A stretch of 64,000 bases of DNA from Actinoplanes siamensis (lineage in GTDB: Bacteria; Actinomycetota; Actinomycetes; Mycobacteriales; Micromonosporaceae): assembly GCF_016862395.1 (NCBI RefSeq), contig NZ_BOMW01000052.1, positions 1 to 64,000 of the forward strand. Reading direction: 5' to 3'. Positions 7,654 through 15,427 of this stretch are shown in pieces. Position numbers and translations under genes: made by a program. A model generated the notes under the pieces. It was not told where the DNA came from. It worked only from the letters and a program-made list of their open reading frames with translations, and searched no databases. The stretch's first letter is position 1. Each line of letters opens with the position of its first letter.

Positions 7654-9642
7654 TCAGCTCTTCGCCTCGGCGGTGAGCACCGCGTCCGGGTCGTCGACCA
7701 GGTGCCGGACGTCCCACATCCAGACGCCGTCGGTCCAGGTGGGGCGGAAGCCCAGCAAGTCGGACATGGTCCGCAGCATCTCGATGTCGCGGGTCTGCGG
7801 GGTGAGCACGACCACCGCGGCCTTCCAGTACCGCAGGTCGGCCAGCGTCATCTCGCGCCGCGCGTCTGTCACCTCGGGCGTCGGATTGCCCTGCCGGACC
7901 GAGGAGATCAGGCCGCTGGTCGGGCGCCACGGGGGCTGGAACGCGGCGGTCCGGTCGGCCGGGTCCTGCGGGTTCTGGGTAGGCAGCAGCGCGTAGGCGC
8001 CGGCGATCCGCATGTCCTGGCCGGTGTAGGCGCTCCAGCGCAGCGGGTCCGGGTAGCTGCTGTCCGGCAGCGGCAAGGTGACCACGGTGTGCTCGTCGTC
8101 GACGAACTGCCTCCACTCGCCGGAGGTGACGAACTGGGGCACCGGGTCCATCCGGACCGTGTCCAGTTGGACCGGCACGAGCGGCACCAACGCCATCGCC
8201 ACCGCGGTGATCATCGCCACGCGGATCGGGCCGCGGGTGTGCGGCTGGGTGCGGACCAGGTCGGCGGCGCGCTGGCAGCCGAGCGCCAGGAGGATGCCGA
8301 CGACCGGCGCGATGGCCATCGCCCAGCGGGTCGGGACTGCCGAGTTGAGCACCGGCAGGTGGTGCAGGAAGGACCAGATGCCCGGAACGCCGGTGTCCTT
8401 CCCGTTCAGGTAGATTCGCGGTCCGAGCGACATCGCCCCGAACAGGATCGCCAGAACGCCGAGGGTCAGCACCGCCGCGCTGCGCCGCAGCCAGAGGATC
8501 AGGCCGAAGAACAGGATCACCAGGCCCCAGCCGAAGAACGCGTTCTGCTCGGAGGGATTCTGCGCCAGCTTCAGGGGCACATCCGTGTTGCCGGCGACCG
8601 AGTGCGTGGAATACGCGGTGAACGACCCGAGATCGGCGCCGAAGCTCCGAACATAAACGGACAGGCCCTGGTACGACTGCGGGCCGAAGAACTGCACGCT
8701 CAGCGGGTACGCCAGCGCGGCCAGCGTGACCGCGGCGGCCACACTCAACCCGCGCAGGAACGCGAGCACCTCGCCGCGGTGACGCTTGCGCCGGACCAGC
8801 CCGAGCACCGCGCAGAACAGGCCGAGGCCCACCGCGGTCATGAAGAGGATCTCGAGGTTGATGAACGCCTGCCAGATCAACAGGCCGGCGAGGAGCAGGC
8901 CGTTGCGCACGGCCCGGCCGGGCACACGCAGCTCGAGCGTCCGCCAGATGATCAGCGGGACCAGGAACTGCGAGACGATGTTCGGGTGGCCGGCGGCGTG
9001 CGAGACCATGCTCGGCGCGAACGTGCAGAACAGCGCGCCCACCCAGGCGGCCAGCCGGGACGTGACCAGCCTGCGGGAGAGCACCAAATACCACGACGTG
9101 CCGGTTAACGCCAATGCGCCGGTGAGAAATACGTTGAACGCCACATGCGGGCCGAACACAAGAGTGACGGGCGTCAGTGGCAACGAAACGGCCAACACCG
9201 AGGTGTTGGCCATCATGTTCACCCCATCGGGGTAATTCATGCGATCGGAGAAGAACGGATATACGCCATCCGTGAGCACGCGGGCACCGTGCGCCAGCAT
9301 CCACTCGAAGAAAGCCTGATCCTGCGGATCATCGCGTAACTCATGATCAAGATTGAGCCACAACGGTGCCGTGACGAAGAGCGCAACGGCCAGGAAACTC
9401 ACTATGGCGAGGACGTCACGCCAGGTCACCAGGCGCCACAAGGGACGGCGCGGGGCAGGCTCGGTGGCCTGCTCATCGGCCTTTTCCCCGGCGGGCGCGG
9501 TCCGGATCGGGGCGAGCGTCGTGACGTCGCCCTCGAGTGCGCGCAGCTCGGCGTCCAGGTCGTCGGCAGCGGTCTCGGGGCGCGACGGCAGAACGTTCTC
9601 GCCGGCCGACTGGTCCGCCGACTCAATACCCGTAATCGTCAT
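7654..9642 (-). CDS. Large polytopic membrane protein, GT-C glycosyltransferase-like
   Basis: 662 residues from ATG 9642 (an upstream in-frame start at 9681 is possible). A charged cytoplasmic N-terminus of ~90 residues is followed by about ten or more membrane helices, with a lumen/exterior-facing acidic DDPQDQAFFEWML after the first helix, as in GT-C enzymes. A soluble C-terminal domain of ~150 residues follows (HTVVTLPLPDSSYPDPLRW). The family transfers sugars from polyprenyl-phosphate donors outside the membrane; the acceptor is unknown. It is divergent from a methyltransferase with ~280 bp between them. Both may serve glycan or lipid modification, an inference from position only. Confidence 0.7.
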   Translation of the reverse strand: MTITGIESADQSAGENVLPSRPETAADDLDAELRALEGDVTTLAPIRTAPAGEKADEQATEPAPRRPLWRLVTWRDVLAIVSFLAVALFVTAPLWLNLDHELRDDPQDQAFFEWMLAHGARVLTDGVYPFFSDRMNYPDGVNMMANTSVLAVSLPLTPVTLVFGPHVAFNVFLTGALALTGTSWYLVLSRRLVTSRLAAWVGALFCTFAPSMVSHAAGHPNIVSQFLVPLIIWRTLELRVPGRAVRNGLLLAGLLIWQAFINLEILFMTAVGLGLFCAVLGLVRRKRHRGEVLAFLRGLSVAAAVTLAALAYPLSVQFFGPQSYQGLSVYVRSFGADLGSFTAYSTHSVAGNTDVPLKLAQNPSEQNAFFGWGLVILFFGLILWLRRSAAVLTLGVLAILFGAMSLGPRIYLNGKDTGVPGIWSFLHHLPVLNSAVPTRWAMAIAPVVGILLALGCQRAADLVRTQPHTRGPIRVAMITAVAMALVPLVPVQLDTVRMDPVPQFVTSGEWRQFVDDEHTVVTLPLPDSSYPDPLRWSAYTGQDMRIAGAYALLPTQNPQDPADRTAAFQPPWRPTSGLISSVRQGNPTPEVTDARREMTLADLRYWKAAVVVLTPQTRDIEMLRTMSDLLGFRPTWTDGVWMWDVRHLVDDPDAVLTAEAKS

Positions 9643-9922
9643 AGCGTTGGCGAGCCTAACCGAGGCGGGGAAGAGTTCCACGATGAGCGCCCGCAGCGTG
9701 ATAGAGCCGATATGTAGGCGTGTTTTCCGCGTGTCCTCGGATCAAGCGGAGACCAACCTCACCCGCGACGGGTAACCCATCGGCATACCTGACCCGCCTA
9801 TGTCTCAATCAGGCCAAAAAATCGGCCCGGTCCGGCGGTCAACTTTCGGATAGCCGCGCCAGATGGTTAACTTCACCGGTCCTGCTGTCAGCTCGATGGG
9901 CAAGATGAGGGAACCTCCACCT

Positions 9923-10636
9923 ATGGCAGACATCACTGGAGACCAGCGGATCCAGTCCGAAGTGCTCGAAGGCCTGGCCACGGCCGTGAACCACCGGCGG
10001 TGGTTCGTCGAGCTCGCTCTCCCATACCTTGGGGACAACCCCATCGAGATCGGCAGCGGGCTCGGGGACTACGCCATCGAGTGGGCCGAGCACCTTCCCC
10101 GGTTCACCGCGACCGAGGCCGACCCCGACCGGTTGATCCAGCTCAAGGAGCGGATGGCCGGCCACCCGAGCATCGAGGTGCGGCAGATGCTGCTGCCCGC
10201 GCAGGACGCCGCCGGGGAGTACAGCGCCGCCGTCTCCTACAACGTGCTCGAGCACATCGAGGACCACGTGGGCGCGCTGCGCAGCATGAGCGACCTGGTC
10301 CGCCCGGGTGGCCGCGTGATCATCATCGTGCCGGCGTTCATGTTCGCGATGAGCCAGGTCGACATCGCCACCGGCCACATCCGGCGGTACACGAAGAAGA
10401 CCCTGGGCGCCGCGTTCGCCGAGGCCGGCCTGCAGATGGAGAAGATCCACTACGCCAACGCCCTGGGTCTGATCGGCTACTACGGCGCGACCAGCATCTT
10501 CAAGATGGCCCCGAAGGAGGGGCCGATGGTGAAGGTGTACGACTCCCTGGTGCTGCCGGTGACCAAGGCGGCCGAGCGGATCGTCCGGCCGCCGTTCGGG
10601 CAGTCGGTCTTCGCGGTGGCGCGCACCCCGCACTGA
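9923..10636 (+). CDS. Class I SAM-dependent methyltransferase
   Basis: 237 residues from ATG 9923, chosen because GAGGGA lies about 10 bp upstream; in-frame starts at 9905 and 9863 exist. Motif I is IEIGSGLGDYA, the acidic strand end is ATEADPD, and motif IV is SYNVLEHIEDH, typical of the Methyltransf_11/23 group. A PGGRVIIIVPAF motif follows. The RRYTKKTL segment and C-terminal region resemble methyltransferases found with glycosyltransferases. The substrate is not predictable. Downstream DNA is repetitive and non-coding. Confidence 0.85.
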   Translation: MADITGDQRIQSEVLEGLATAVNHRRWFVELALPYLGDNPIEIGSGLGDYAIEWAEHLPRFTATEADPDRLIQLKERMAGHPSIEVRQMLLPAQDAAGEYSAAVSYNVLEHIEDHVGALRSMSDLVRPGGRVIIIVPAFMFAMSQVDIATGHIRRYTKKTLGAAFAEAGLQMEKIHYANALGLIGYYGATSIFKMAPKEGPMVKVYDSLVLPVTKAAERIVRPPFGQSVFAVARTPH

Positions 10637-10666
10637 CCCCGTGGCGCCGTGCTGGCCGGTGCGGTC

Positions 10667-10960
10667 GGCGCGGCGCCGACCGTTCGTCCCGGCGCGGCGC
10701 CGACCGGCACGGTCGACAGGGCTCTGACCCCTGGTCCGACACACGCCGCTGACCTGTCACGCCGACCCTGCCGTGGCTATGGGTCCGGCATCGCGTCCCT
10801 CGAGCGCTGAGGCCGCTGACCTGTAGCGACGCGGCCGCCCTGGCCACGGGTCCAACATCGCGTCCCTCGAGCGCTGAGGCCGCTGACCTGTAGCGACGCG
10901 GCCGCCCTGGCCACCGGTCCACCGTCGCGCTCACACCGGAGCGCTGACGCCGTGCTGTCC
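10667..10960. repeat. Tandem repeats: 24-bp duplication and 67-bp array
   Basis: This fills the 472-bp gap 10637-11108, which has no credible gene. GGCGCGGCGCCGACC occurs at 10667 and 10691 (24-bp spacing). From about 10745 to 10960 a 67-bp unit is repeated: TCGCGTCCCTCGAGCGCTGA occurs at 10791 and 10858 with near-perfect copies around it, plus one degenerate copy on each side. Small ORFs across it are only repeat translations. Confidence 0.85.
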
Positions 10961-11108
10961 CCGGCGCGACGACCCCTGACGTGGGCGCCACGCCGGCGTT
11001 GTGCCCGGAACAATCGTCGTACCGGAGCAATCCGCCGGGCCGTCGGCCAGCTCGGCGGCGGTCTGCCTCCGGCCCCCGAGCGAAGCAGCGGGGCGATGCG
11101 GCGGAACC

Positions 11109-11639
11109 TCAGCCGCGGACCTGGAACGTGGGCCGGATCGTGGCCCGGGCCAGGGTGTGGAAGGTCAGGTTGAAGCCGACGTAGGCGGGCGTCGCGCCCG
11201 GGGTCACCTCGAGCGCGTCGACGTCGATGGCGTGCACCGCGAACACGTAACGGTGCGGCCGGTCGCCGGGCGGCGGCGCGGCGCCGCCGTAGCTGAGATC
11301 GCCGTAGTCGTTGCGGACGCAGAAGGCGCCCTCGGGCAGTGAATCCGTACCACGATCAAGAGCGGTCACCGCGACCGGCAGGTTCACCAGCACCCAGTGC
11401 CAGAAGCCACTTCCGGTCGGGGCGTCCGGGTCGAAGCAGGTGACCGCGAAGCCGCCGGTCTCCTCGGGGAAGCCCGACCAGGCCAACTGGGGCGAGAGAT
11501 TCTTCCCGCCGACGCTGGTGTGCGCGAACAACTCGTCGAGCGGCTGCCCGTCCGTCACATCAGCGCTGGTCACCGTGAAGGACGGGACCTGCGGGAGAAG
11601 ATCGTACGGATCGGGGGCCAGAGCTCGGTCAAGACTCAT
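11109..11639 (-). CDS. YbhB/YbcL family PEBP-like protein
   Basis: 176 residues from ATG 11639. It shows the phosphatidylethanolamine-binding protein fold motifs: VGGKNLSPQLAWSGFPEET, CFDPDAPTGSGFWHWVLVNLP (the D-P-D-A-P and H-W anion pocket) and HRYVFAVHAIDVD. These are cytoplasmic ligand-binding proteins of largely unknown role in bacteria, named after the eukaryotic Raf-kinase inhibitor. The upstream region contains strong stem-loops. Confidence 0.9.
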   Translation of the reverse strand: MSLDRALAPDPYDLLPQVPSFTVTSADVTDGQPLDELFAHTSVGGKNLSPQLAWSGFPEETGGFAVTCFDPDAPTGSGFWHWVLVNLPVAVTALDRGTDSLPEGAFCVRNDYGDLSYGGAAPPPGDRPHRYVFAVHAIDVDALEVTPGATPAYVGFNLTFHTLARATIRPTFQVRG

Positions 11640-11773
11640 GGGGTCCTCCGGCGAAGTGGCATAGCTCGTCTGGGTTTCCCGCGATGAGCCGAGAGTAACC
11701 GCCGCAGGTGTCGCCCGGCTTTCCCCGACATTGCCGGCCCAGGTCACTCTTCCGAGTAAACGCACAGGTGGTG

Positions 11774-11828
11774 CGCACCCGCATGGTGATGTCGGGTGAT
11801 GCTTCTGTCCGACATCCGACCGGGTGCG
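11774..11828. other. Two-tier inverted repeat (stem-loop)
   Basis: Outer arms CGCACCCG (11774-11781) and CGGGTGCG (11821-11828) enclose inner arms GATGTCGG (11788-11795) and CCGACATC (11809-11816). It lies in the 348-bp gap between the PEBP gene and the NlpC/P60 gene, upstream of the former. It could be a leader structure or a protein-binding dyad. Confidence 0.5.
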
Positions 11829-11902
11829 TGCGGCCGAGATCCCCGTGCCCGGTTGCGATCGGTATGCGACAGGTGCGCGTACCGGCGCCGCCTCCGGCGG
11901 CA

Positions 11903-11962
11903 GACGTCGAGGGGTCCGAAGACGACGACGCGCCACCTGCCGTTTTCGGGCCCCTCGACGTC
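11903..11962 (-). terminator. Long hairpin downstream of the NlpC/P60 gene
   Basis: GACGTCGAGGGG (11903-11914) pairs with CCCCTCGACGTC (11951-11962). Pairing continues inward with CCGAA/TTCGG and ACG/CGT. It starts 26 bp past the NlpC/P60 stop on the minus strand. There is no T-run, as usual for high-GC terminators. Confidence 0.65.
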
Positions 11963-11987
11963 CGCGGGTCTGCCGCGCAGCCGGCGA

Positions 11988-12809
11988 TCAGTGGAGCCGC
12001 TTGACCTTGAGACCACGGTAGACCTTGCGGTACACCACGCCGGTGCGGTGGTTCCCCGCGTCGATCATCATGCCGCGACCCATGTAGATGCCCACGTGGC
12101 CGCGCCCGACCACCAGGTCCCCGGGACGGGCCTGCCCGCGTGGCACGGTGCGGGCGCGCGCGGCCTGCCCGCGCGACGAGTGCGGCAGCCGCACCCCGGC
12201 CCGGGCGTACGCCTGCCGGGTCAGCCCCGAGCAGTCGAAACCGCTGCGACCCTCGCCGCCGCTGACGTACCGCCTGCCGAGCTGCGAGCGGGCATAGGCG
12301 AGCACCGCGCCCATCCGCCCGCGGGAGGTGCGCAGCGGTCGCTCCACGGTGCGGCGCACGCTGGTACGGACCAGGCCGCGGTGCGACACGGTGGTACGCC
12401 GCTGGACGATCGTCCGCCGCTGCGCGGTGCGGCGCAGCGACGTCTTCTCCACAACACGGTGCGGGGCCGCACCGCGCGGGACCGACCGCCGGGCCGGCGC
12501 CGCCGGACGGCGCGGCGGTGACGCCGCGGCGGGGCGGACCCGCACCGGGGCGAGCGGAGCGGGCCGGGTCGCCGCCGCCCGGCGCTGCGTAGCCCGGGTG
12601 GCGCGCGCCGCGGCGGACTGGCGCTGCTGGTAGAGGCGCTCGTCGAAACCGTCCGGGACGGCGCGGGCGGTCAGCCCGGCAACGTCGTTCCCGGTGGTCT
12701 CCGGATTGGCCGGCGAGGCCGGCGGGGCTTGGCGGGCCTCCGCGGCGGGCTCGGCGGAGTCTACGGCCGGTGCGATGACGGCCAGCGCCAAGGCGCCGGC
12801 GGTCAGCAC
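11988..12809 (-). CDS. Secreted NlpC/P60 peptidoglycan endopeptidase
   Basis: 273 residues from GTG 12809; the frame is open upstream but has no ATG, so the start is uncertain. A signal-like hydrophobic stretch (LTAGALALAVIAPA) is followed by a long Ala/Pro/Arg-rich linker (~20-160) of unusually high Arg content (RRTAQRRTIVQRRT). The NlpC/P60 domain (~165-273) has catalytic Cys 193 in FDCSG and His 238 in GHVGIYMG. It is predicted to cut peptide stems of the cell wall. The basic linker may bind anionic wall polymers (inference). Confidence 0.85.
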   Translation of the reverse strand: MLTAGALALAVIAPAVDSAEPAAEARQAPPASPANPETTGNDVAGLTARAVPDGFDERLYQQRQSAAARATRATQRRAAATRPAPLAPVRVRPAAASPPRRPAAPARRSVPRGAAPHRVVEKTSLRRTAQRRTIVQRRTTVSHRGLVRTSVRRTVERPLRTSRGRMGAVLAYARSQLGRRYVSGGEGRSGFDCSGLTRQAYARAGVRLPHSSRGQAARARTVPRGQARPGDLVVGRGHVGIYMGRGMMIDAGNHRTGVVYRKVYRGLKVKRLH

Positions 12810-13045
12810 CCGGCGGGCGGACGTACCGTGCAGTGTTGCCTCCGAAATAGGCCCGGGGCACTCACGCGAATCCCATCTCAGCGCGGCCGGTGCTGTGGCG
12901 CCGCACTATTGCCCCCGTAGCAGGAAGGCAATGGGAACCCGGACAACTTTGCGCATTCCGTGGACCATGCCAACACACCTTGAATTACGGCGTGGCCGGA
13001 TTCAGATAATTGGTCCTCGGATCTCGAAAAGATAAACGCCGCAGA

Positions 13046-13657
13046 CTACTCGGCGTCGGGCAACGCCATCCGGATCCCTGGAGTGGATCCCGAGCCGCGC
13101 AGCGAAACCTCGGTGAGCTGGGAATCCTTCGGTACGTCGAACGGCAGGACGCCGTTCACCGAGGCGCCCGGACGGATCTCGCCGAGAAGTGTCGGACTGC
13201 CGTCGTTGAGAAATACCGCCGCTTCGGTGGCGACCGCGTAGACTGCGCCCTCGGTATCGTGGACACGTTGCGCGGAGCTGTCGAACAGTTCCGGCTCGGT
13301 GCCGTTGTTGGTTACCCGGACATCGAGCAGACAGAACTGTCCGTGGGCGCGTTCTTCCAGTCCCTCCGGGCCGACCGCGGTGACGCCGCAGCGCACGCTC
13401 GTCACCCGGAAACCGAATCCGCCGGGTGCGGGGTCGACCGGATCTGCCGGCGGCAGGCCGCGGATCACCGCGGGGCCGCCGGCGGGCCGGTCGGCGGTCG
13501 CCACCGCCCAGACCCCGAAGGTCACCAGGGCCAAGGCGACGAGGACGCCGCCGCCCACCCAGATCCGGGCCCGCCAGCGCAGCGCCCACTCGTCCACACC
13601 GTCGTCGTCCGGGTCGATCGCCCGAACAGGCGTGGAACGGTGCGGTGTGTACGTCAC
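13046..13657 (-). CDS. Membrane-anchored DUF4352-like protein
   Basis: 203 residues from GTG 13657. There is a short cytoplasmic head, one membrane helix (~31-55, IWVGGGVLVALALVTFGVWAV) and an exterior beta-rich domain. That domain has the telokin-like/DUF4352 pattern FCLLDVRVTNNGTEPELFDSSAQRVHD followed by GEIRPGASVNGVLPFDVP. DUF4352 domains are immunoglobulin-like modules on surface lipoproteins of unknown role. Two cysteines (~90 and ~109) may form a disulphide. Confidence 0.75.
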   Translation of the reverse strand: MTYTPHRSTPVRAIDPDDDGVDEWALRWRARIWVGGGVLVALALVTFGVWAVATADRPAGGPAVIRGLPPADPVDPAPGGFGFRVTSVRCGVTAVGPEGLEERAHGQFCLLDVRVTNNGTEPELFDSSAQRVHDTEGAVYAVATEAAVFLNDGSPTLLGEIRPGASVNGVLPFDVPKDSQLTEVSLRGSGSTPGIRMALPDAE

Positions 13658-13809
13658 GGTGACCCCCAGCTAGCAGTCCGGGACGCGCCCGGATGCCGGA
13701 CGCGTTGTCCGTCCATGCTGGGTTCGCCGAGGCGACATACCATCGCGACTCGCCGCAAAAAAGACTTTATCGGTTATAGCCTTACAGTGATGTTCCCCCG
13801 ATCGGGTGA

Positions 13810-14772
13810 TCAGCGGAGCAGAACGATCTTGCCGAGGTGGTCGCTGGACTCCATCACGCGCTGGGCCTCCGCCGCCTGCGCCAACGGGAAGGTGGTGTGG
13901 ATCACGGGCTTCACCAGGCCCGCGGAGACCAACGGCCAGACCTGGTCGCGGACTCCGGTGACGATCCGGGCCTTCTCCGCCGGCGGGCGGGCCCGCAACG
14001 ACGTGGAGGAGATCGTGCCGCGCTTGGTCATCAGGGCGCCCAGGTCCAGCTCGGCGCGGGTACCGCCCTGGAAGCCGATCACCGAGATCCGGCCGTTCGG
14101 CGCGAGCGCCTCGACGTTGCGGGACAGGTACTTCGCGCCGATGATGTCCAGCACGACGTCGGCTCCGCGGCCATCGGTGGCGTCGTGCACCGCCCGTACG
14201 AAATCCTGCTCGGAATAGTCGATGGTCAGGTCGGCGCCGAGCGCACGCAGCCGCTCGTGTTTCGCCGCCCGCGCGGTGACCAGCACCGTCGCGCCCAGCG
14301 CCCGGCCCAGCTGCACGGCGAACGTGCCGATGCCGCTGCCGCCGCCGTGCACCAGGAACGTCTCCCCGGCGCGCAGCTTGTCGTGGGACACCACGTTGGA
14401 CCACACCGTGCAGGCCGCCTCGGGCAGCGCGGCCGCCTCCACCACCGACAGCCCGGCCGGCACCGGCAGCAGCTGGCCGGCCGGCACCGCGACGCGCTCC
14501 GCGTAACCCCCGCCGGCCAGCAGCGCACAGACCCGCTCGCCGACGTGGTGGCCGTCGACGCCCGGACCGAGGGCGCTGATCACGCCGGAGCACTCCAGCC
14601 CCGGATAGGCCGGCGCGCCCGGCGGCGGCGGATAGTTTCCCTCACGTTGCAGCAGGTCGGCCCGGTTCACCCCGGCGGCGGCGACGTCGATGACGACCTC
14701 GCCCTCGCCCGCCTCCGGCTCGGGAACCTCGGTCCAGTGCAGCTGCTTGTCCTCGATCACGATCGCGTGCAT
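13810..14772 (-). CDS. NAD(P)H quinone oxidoreductase, PIG3 type (zinc-independent MDR)
   Basis: 320 residues from ATG 14772. It is a medium-chain dehydrogenase with the quinone oxidoreductase signature: GVNRADLLQREGNYPPPPGAP, then the Rossmann motif VHGGGSGIGTFAVQLGRALG and a VVLDIIGAKYLSRN region. Zinc ligands are absent. Enzymes of this group reduce quinones or activated alkenes with NADPH in the cytoplasm. The longer open frame upstream crosses the tRNA-Ser gene and is not used. Confidence 0.9.
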   Translation of the reverse strand: MHAIVIEDKQLHWTEVPEPEAGEGEVVIDVAAAGVNRADLLQREGNYPPPPGAPAYPGLECSGVISALGPGVDGHHVGERVCALLAGGGYAERVAVPAGQLLPVPAGLSVVEAAALPEAACTVWSNVVSHDKLRAGETFLVHGGGSGIGTFAVQLGRALGATVLVTARAAKHERLRALGADLTIDYSEQDFVRAVHDATDGRGADVVLDIIGAKYLSRNVEALAPNGRISVIGFQGGTRAELDLGALMTKRGTISSTSLRARPPAEKARIVTGVRDQVWPLVSAGLVKPVIHTTFPLAQAAEAQRVMESSDHLGKIVLLR

Positions 14773-14850
14773 CCCCCGACAATGCCTCACGGGTACGACA
14801 CAAGCGACAGCATCGAGCGGGCATCTGGCAGACTGGAGCCCGCACTGCGG

Positions 14851-14938
14851 GGAGGGCTCGCCTAGTGGCCGATGGCGCCGGTCTTGAAAACCGGTAAGGG
14901 GTAACTCTTCGTGGGTTCGAATCCCACGCCCTCCGCCA
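14851..14938 (+). tRNA. tRNA-Ser (anticodon TGA)
   Basis: Class II tRNA: acceptor GGAGGGC/GCCCTCC, D-arm GCCTAGTGGCC, anticodon loop CTTGAAA (TGA), variable arm around TAAGGGGTAACTCTTC, T-loop TTCGAAT. Discriminator G, and CCA is encoded (14936-14938). Confidence 0.95.
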
Positions 14939-15385
14939 CCTCCGTCCCAGGTCAGCGCCCACGCCGACCCGGGCATGGGGGGCATCTCGGCGGATCCGGC
15001 GCACGTGAGGATTTGCTCCCATCGTCTCGCGGTCCTCGCCCGCCGGCCGGGAAGGCGCCTCCCGAGCGCCGCACGTCCAGCGCCTGGCCGACCACGCCAG
15101 CCGCTTCGAGTCCTGCGCGGTCATCACGGCAGGATCAGCCGGGATACCACCAGCCGGTCTCGAAGTACGCCGCTCCGCTCTCCTGACGACCGGCCCGGCC
15201 CGATCCCGCAAGGGCACTGCCCGGGCGCGCCCGCTACCACGGTGCTGTTCAACTGCTGGCCGAGCCGACCGGGCGCCGGCTGGCGGGGGAAGTGGATCAG
15301 GAACGACGAGAGCGCCCCCTTGACGCGGCGCTGCGCCGGTCGGCCGGCGGACCCGGCCCGGTGCCTCGCAGCCGCACGAAGCGAA
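14939..15385. other. Non-coding gap between tRNA-Ser and sugar transferase
   Basis: About 450 bp with no ORF of recognisable family on either strand. On the minus strand a short reading ending in YFETGWWYPG-stop (near 15140-15175) looks protein-like but has no supported start or upstream homology. I see nothing else in it. Confidence 0.5.
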
Positions 15386-15413
15386 ACGGCCTGCGACACG
15401 AGTCGCAGGCCGT
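15386..15413 (-). terminator. Perfect 12-bp-stem hairpin after the sugar transferase gene
   Basis: ACGGCCTGCGAC (15386-15397), loop ACGA, GTCGCAGGCCGT (15402-15413). It begins 15 bp beyond the stop of the minus-strand gene and is followed on that strand by TTTCG. Confidence 0.85.
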
Positions 15414-15427
15414 CGTCGGGAGGCTTG

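Noticed and set aside
10777..11013. 78-residue protein across the 67-bp repeats
   Set aside because: Its sequence repeats with the DNA units and has no ribosome binding site or homology.
12810..13045. c-di-AMP (ydaO-type) riboswitch before the NlpC/P60 gene
   Set aside because: Such riboswitches often precede wall hydrolases in actinobacteria, but I could not match the conserved core by eye. A covariance-model search would settle it.
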